Source: Picochlorum sp. 'celeri' (lineage: Eukaryota; Chlorophyta; Trebouxiophyceae). From it: a DNA stretch of 64,000 nucleotides. Below, piece after piece: positions 60,025-64,000 of this stretch. The notes beneath the pieces are model-generated. The model was not told where the DNA came from. It saw only the letters and a list, made by a program, of their open reading frames with translations, and made no database searches. The stretch's first letter is position 1; the number at the start of each line of letters is the position of its first letter. Made by a program: the position numbers and the translations under genes. The stretch lies in contig JAACMV010000008.1 of assembly GCA_010909725.1 (NCBI GenBank), positions 248,001 through 312,000 on the forward strand, given 5' to 3'.

Positions 60025-60610
60025 ACTGTTGTACCACCAACTGTGTCACAGGTGTTTATATTATAAGCAATCGCAGCAATCCCTGCAATCATACAGATAA
60101 TAAATTACACATATGGTCAATCATATGTATGTATGCACTGCACTGACTCATGTATACATCTCCCTGTCGTTTTCTCTCGAGGACAGCAATCTGCTGCATG
60201 TCACATGCAAGACAAACCGGCGTCTGGTCGACAGAAAAGAGACCATACACCCCCCATACCACCATCACATAATTCTATATGTATATATAAACCCATTGAA
60301 TCATCACATTCTCACGTACAAATACTTTTGCGTCGACTGACTGAAACACTCCACAGACCACACTGAGAAATCCCCACTTGGCCAACAGAAATGATGAATG
60401 CAGTGCACCAAAGATTTATAAATAGCACAATGTGAGTCTGTTATGGCCATATTGCAGTTGTCATTGAACCCACGACCATTCACATGGCCGCGCTCTCCGT
60501 GAATAAAACAAAAAGAAACATGTCTCTCGTGTCTCTCGTGTCGTATTGAGACCCATTTCCTAGCCTCACCCTTCACAGTAGGGATTTGTCCAATATATTT
60601 ATACGACAAT
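60025..60610. other. Divergent eEF3 / EGY promoter region
   Basis: 586 nt between two divergent starts. AT-rich stretches (TATATGTATATATAAAC at about 60278) near the middle could be promoter elements for either gene. No ORF or RNA gene is supported. Confidence 0.4.
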
Positions 60611-62458
60611 ATGGTACCTGTGATGGCCAATGCCATGAGGAATACGAGTGCGCGGACATTACACAGCTCTAGCCTCACGACAAGCCGTGTATCTCCATTG
60701 CGGCTAGAACGCTCTCTAGTGTATAGAAAAGGACGATTGTTACATACATTGTCGAGAATTTACAGCGCAAGCCAGGATGATGAGCAGAAAAGGTCGGATG
60801 AAGGTAGTAGCGATCGAATTTCTCAGACTTTGGCGGATCTAGATGCGTTGCTCGGGCTCGAGGAGGAAAAAGAAACAGAAAATAGCAGCGATGAAGGATT
60901 GGTGGAACAGACCGAGGTTGGGATTGCTCCATCGGTGATTCAAGCCATGGCTGAGGCCGAAGCTGAACGGGCAAAGAATGAGGAAGGACTTCCAAAGAAT
61001 GTGAATGATTCAATCGGTAGGATTGTTGAGCAGGCGAGAAAGTTGTCGAATGAGAATAAGGAGACTGGGACTGCTGGAGAGGAGGCGATGAGGAAGGAGT
61101 TTGAGCAGTTGCTGACAGTGTTGACAAGCCCACGAGGCATTGATCCTGAGGAGATTAAAGAGATGAAGGAAAAGGTTTTTGGTACGCAGACATTTTTTGT
61201 GACTGAGATTCTGCCGACGGCAGAGTTCGATCAGGGGATTTTGGTCAGAGGGAATTTTAGAGGGAAGAGGGAGGAGAAATTTGAGGAGATTTGCAACAAG
61301 ATACAAGAGCTGTATGGTACGGCGGTGATTACAGAATCTCTGTGAATGTAATAGCAAGACATAGTAATGTGATTCCATGTATATGCAGGGGACAAATTTG
61401 TGGTTCGTATGATTGAAGAGAGAGATGTGCAGATGGAGGGTGATGTTGAGGCACGGGTCTCTCTGCAAGTCATTCCAACAGAATCAGCGATCAACCCTCC
61501 TCCTGCAGGCTGGCAGCGAGGGTTGAGTTTTGTTTTGATTGGACTGACACTGGCCACATCCTTGCAATTGGGAGTAACTGCCAATGTTGGACTGTTGCCA
61601 AAGGAGACCCTCCTGTGGCTTGCTAATCCAGAGAATATCAACTCGGATATTCTACCACCAGGTCTGGAGAACTTTGATCCTCTTCCATTTTTGGAATCAT
61701 CGATGAAAGTGGGAGGGGCTGCGCTCATCCCCCAGCTTGCGCATGAGATAGGCCATGCTGTTGCATCCATCATCTTGGGAATCAAGACAGGACCAAGCTA
61801 TTTAATCCCAAATGGACAACTCGGCACATTTGGAAGTATCACTCAGATTAAAAGTTTAGCAAAGAATAAAAAGGATCTGTTTGATTTCGCAGCTGCAGGA
61901 CTGGTTGGTGGCGGTGTTGCAAGCTTGGCTCTCTTTATTGCTGGACTTGTGGCATCACAGGCTGGTGGGGGAGCCGACGCCGGTCTTGTCCCCGTCCCAG
62001 TCCAATTATTCCAGGGGAGCTTATTCTTGGGGAGCATTTGCAAATTTGTACTCGGGTCTGATGCCATCTCTGGCACAAATGTATTTGTCAGCCCCCTTCT
62101 CATTGGTGGATGGTGTGGCCTTGTCACCACATCATTGAATGCACTCCCAGTCGGCACTCTCGATGGTGGACGAACCATGATATCAGCATATGGCAAGACT
62201 GCATTGGCATTCACCAGCCTCGCGTCATATATAGGCTTGGGACTGGGAATATTAGGAAATGCGCTTGCACTGCCATTTGGCTTGTACGTCTTAATCTGCC
62301 AGAGGGAAGGAGAAAGACGGATCCAAAACGAAGTCACTGAAGTTGACGATGCACGTAAAACAATTGCTCTTGCGATTGCAGCAATCGCTGTGTGTATCTT
62401 GCTGCCAGGAATCCCTGACCCAACTCAAATAGCCCTGGATTCTGGAACCTTTCTGTAA
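60611..62458 (+). CDS. EGY: EGY1/2-like plastid site-2 metalloprotease
   Basis: Exons 60611-61316 and 61389-62458; phase-1 join (LYG-DKFVVR), 591 aa. Ser/Arg-rich leader of ~55 residues fits plastid import. A soluble N-terminal half is followed by about eight hydrophobic segments from ~310. The zinc-site motif is HEIGH (AHEIGHAV), and the second metal motif is NALPVGTLDGGR, both intact, so an active intramembrane (S2P/M50) protease is expected. In Arabidopsis EGY1 and EGY2 sit in thylakoids and are needed for chlorophyll and photosystem accumulation. The conserved block FFVTEILPTAEFDQGILVRGN just before the membrane region is the EGY-specific domain. EGY1 versus EGY2 not resolved. Confidence 0.92.
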
Positions 62459-62691
62459 GATTGAGATGATTCCACGTATTCAACAAACACACCAGAACCA
62501 GGCTATTCAAAATTATATTATAAAAAGCATGACGTATGTAACGTAGCAACGAGAGGAATCTCGCATTACGGGAGGAATCTCTACTGCATGTTCTTTGTTT
62601 TCCACTGCACAGCCCAGTCGCTTTTCATGCCATTTTAGAGCAATCAACTCCTTTTATTGATTAAAATAACATCATATGGATACTATTTGCC

Positions 62692-63390
62692 ATGGAAGAG
62701 GAACAATGTGTGCTAATCCAAGGTTTTTGGGCTGTTTTGTGCCAAATTCTTCTCTTCTTGCTAGCGTTGTCGACGCTCGTGTATAAGAGATCCAGGGAGA
62801 ATCCTAAAATACCTTATGATGTTTGGATTCTGGATGTCAGTAAGCAGATGCTCTCTTCTGGAGCTGCCCATGGCCTGGCCCTTGCTGTTGCCATCTGGTT
62901 GACACTCACAAAAGACAGCAGCGTGAGCGAGTGCTCTTGGTATTCCATCATGTATTCCGTGGATACAATTCTTGGGACGCTTTTGACGTATATATTTCAT
63001 CGATTGGTGATCATCATGGCGTCGAAGAGGCTTCAGGCATCTTCTCCTGATCACCATTCTCACAATGCAGAGAGGTTTATTCTGGAATCAATTGTCACCT
63101 GTGGGCACTACGGTGATCCACCTTCGTTGCGCCGCTGGGCTTGGCAAGCTCTGGAGTGGATTTTATGTGTTCTTGCTGCAAGGAGTGTGTGTGGATTTGT
63201 CGTGTTCATGTATGCTCAAGGCCTGGAAGGCTTGGCAGCATCTCTTGATACTCTGTTTGGCCCTCACCCAACCTTGCAGTTGTATATTGTCATGATTATA
63301 TACCCACTGTGTATGAATAGCGCACAATTGTTGATTCAGGATGCTATATTGCGTGCCAAATCTATATTTGTACCAGTTTTAAGTTCGTGA
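62692..63390 (+). CDS. STIMATE/TMEM110-like ER membrane protein
   Basis: 232 aa, single exon. Four to five hydrophobic segments (about 8-28, 50-70, 84-104, 155-175, 195-215). It aligns along its length with animal STIMATE (TMEM110): GFWAVLCQILLFLLALSTLVYKR near the start, PYDVWILDVSKQMLSSGAAH (animal: WFLDTSKQ), SVDTILGTLLTYI and CGHYGDPPSLRRWAWQ (animal: FGEYGDP.Q.GAWV.Q). STIMATE shapes ER-plasma membrane contacts and promotes STIM-Orai calcium entry in animals. Plants and algae lack STIM/Orai-type coupling as far as known, so a more general ER-contact role is likely. Stop 13 nt from the convergent gene. Confidence 0.83.
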   Translation: MEEEQCVLIQGFWAVLCQILLFLLALSTLVYKRSRENPKIPYDVWILDVSKQMLSSGAAHGLALAVAIWLTLTKDSSVSECSWYSIMYSVDTILGTLLTYIFHRLVIIMASKRLQASSPDHHSHNAERFILESIVTCGHYGDPPSLRRWAWQALEWILCVLAARSVCGFVVFMYAQGLEGLAASLDTLFGPHPTLQLYIVMIIYPLCMNSAQLLIQDAILRAKSIFVPVLSS

Positions 63391-63403
63391 TTGTTACAGA
63401 GCA

Positions 63404-64000
63404 TCATGATGTCAACTTGAGTGGGATTGGTGGACGGACAAATGCTTCAATTCCTACTGGAGCTTCAATGATGACTCGAATGGATTGACCAGGTCTAGAT
63501 GATGCACTGGATATATTCACCCATCCCGGTATTCCGGATACAGCAATGTCGGCAACTGGTATTTTTGATCCATGCGCGAAAGGTATCTTAATATTAGACC
63601 TCTTGACGACTCTGAGGCCACCACGGGCGGCAACAGATCCAGCTCCAAACCCACTGGCACTGGCAGCATCAGCCGTCTTTTCCTTTACTATATCAAGTAT
63701 TTCTCCAGTTTTGTATGGAATTGTCTCAACCCGAAGAATCTGTGGCCCGTAAAATGATAATGTAGTGTCTGGTGGACAATCAATCACGTGAATACGCACC
63801 AACCCTCCCCAGCAATAGCATGCATGCATATCGCCTTGCTCTGACACAGAGCATGGTTCAGGTGCTTGGAACGTGGAGACTCGCTTCCGCGGATGTAACT
63901 CTTTGTTCTCATCAGGTGTGAGAATATGCGGGAGGCGGTGATGTAAATGAAGCCCAGGAGTATCATACAGCGTCCCCCCTGAATGGAAAACCTCCAAAGG
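63404..64000 (-). CDS. BPG2/NOA1-like circularly permuted GTPase, 3' end
   Basis: C-terminal ~198 residues of a gene running off the right edge; the frame is still open at 64000. The G3 motif DTPG appears as TLYDTPGLHLHHRLPHILTPDE, directly followed by the C-terminal RNA-binding-like domain with no N/TKxD afterwards, the order expected of the circularly permuted YqeH/NOA1/BPG2 group. The C-terminal part DIAVSGIPGWVNI...GIEAFVRPPIP matches the ending of plant BPG2 (DIAVSGLGW). BPG2 acts in chloroplast ribosome (rRNA) maturation, NOA1/RIF1 likewise; the specific one is not resolved. No intron in this part. Convergent with the STIMATE-like gene. Confidence 0.85.
   Translation of the reverse strand, partial: PLEVFHSGGTLYDTPGLHLHHRLPHILTPDENKELHPRKRVSTFQAPEPCSVSEQGDMHACYCWGGLVRIHVIDCPPDTTLSFYGPQILRVETIPYKTGEILDIVKEKTADAASASGFGAGSVAARGGLRVVKRSNIKIPFAHGSKIPVADIAVSGIPGWVNISSASSRPGQSIRVIIEAPVGIEAFVRPPIPLKLTS

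Noticed and set aside
1..64000. CRISPR array, prophage or bacterial operon content
   Set aside because: Spliceosomal introns, nuclear-type gene set and lack of spacer-repeat structure rule these out.

Overview
This is a gene-dense stretch of nuclear DNA from a photosynthetic eukaryote, almost certainly a green alga (Viridiplantae). The evidence is the protein set: a SPINDLY-type O-fucosyltransferase, an SBP-box-like transcription factor, a plant-type DYRK kinase, a tandem-domain phosphoethanolamine N-methyltransferase, a GT5 starch synthase, a KEA1/2-type envelope antiporter, an EGY-type intramembrane protease, a BPG2/NOA1-like GTPase, and amino-acid enzymes with transit-peptide-like N-termini. 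Genes are split by short GT-AG introns (about 50-215 nt). About 40 protein genes fit in 64 kb, and many convergent pairs have stop codons only 11-80 nt apart. Exon joins were worked out by hand from reading frame, splice signals and protein family alignment; no transcript data were available.

Layout. 1-10 kb: 3' end of a SPINDLY gene, TFIIH subunit p34, ER GPAT9, anthranilate phosphoribosyltransferase, a CRAL-TRIO protein, eS28, an ANKRD39-like protein and a TBC Rab-GAP. 10-22 kb: a membrane DnaJ protein, a LAF3-like amidohydrolase, CSN3, starch synthase, a SMYD-like SET protein, phosphoethanolamine methyltransferase and an ankyrin protein. 22-28 kb: EMC8/9, KEA antiporter, arogenate/prephenate dehydratase and EF-P. 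28.6-31.6 kb: a complete hAT DNA transposon with intact transposase, terminal inverted repeats and a perfect 8-bp target duplication. 31.6-38 kb: DYRKP kinase (its last codons interrupted by the hAT element), dihydroxy-acid dehydratase and the SBP-like factor. 38-47 kb: RTEL1 helicase, D-2-hydroxyacid dehydrogenase, succinate dehydrogenase membrane subunit and a secreted cysteine-rich protein. 47-64 kb: OLA1 GTPase, three unrecognised or weakly recognised genes (one with an EF-hand), UBC7-type E2, TOM40, HEATR6-like, an eEF3-type ABC ATPase, EGY-like protease, a STIMATE/TMEM110-like protein and the 3' end of a BPG2/NOA1-like GTPase.

There is no operon-like logic, but several themes recur. Plastid amino-acid synthesis (Trp, Phe, Val/Ile), plastid biogenesis (KEA, EGY, EF-P, BPG2), ER phospholipid synthesis (GPAT9, PEAMT) and proteostasis (CSN3, UBC7, EMC8/9, DnaJ) are all present. 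The clearest structural novelty is the hAT insertion. It replaced the natural end of the DYRKP reading frame with about 15 residues read from the transposon terminus, and its transposase carries an extra C-terminal winged-helix-like domain. Other points worth a second look are an eEF3-type factor in a green lineage, an SBP domain lacking a zinc-ligand histidine, a DYRK lacking its activation-loop tyrosine, a perfect 18-bp inverted repeat between KEA and the dehydratase, and a periodic AGATCT array in the dihydroxy-acid dehydratase promoter.
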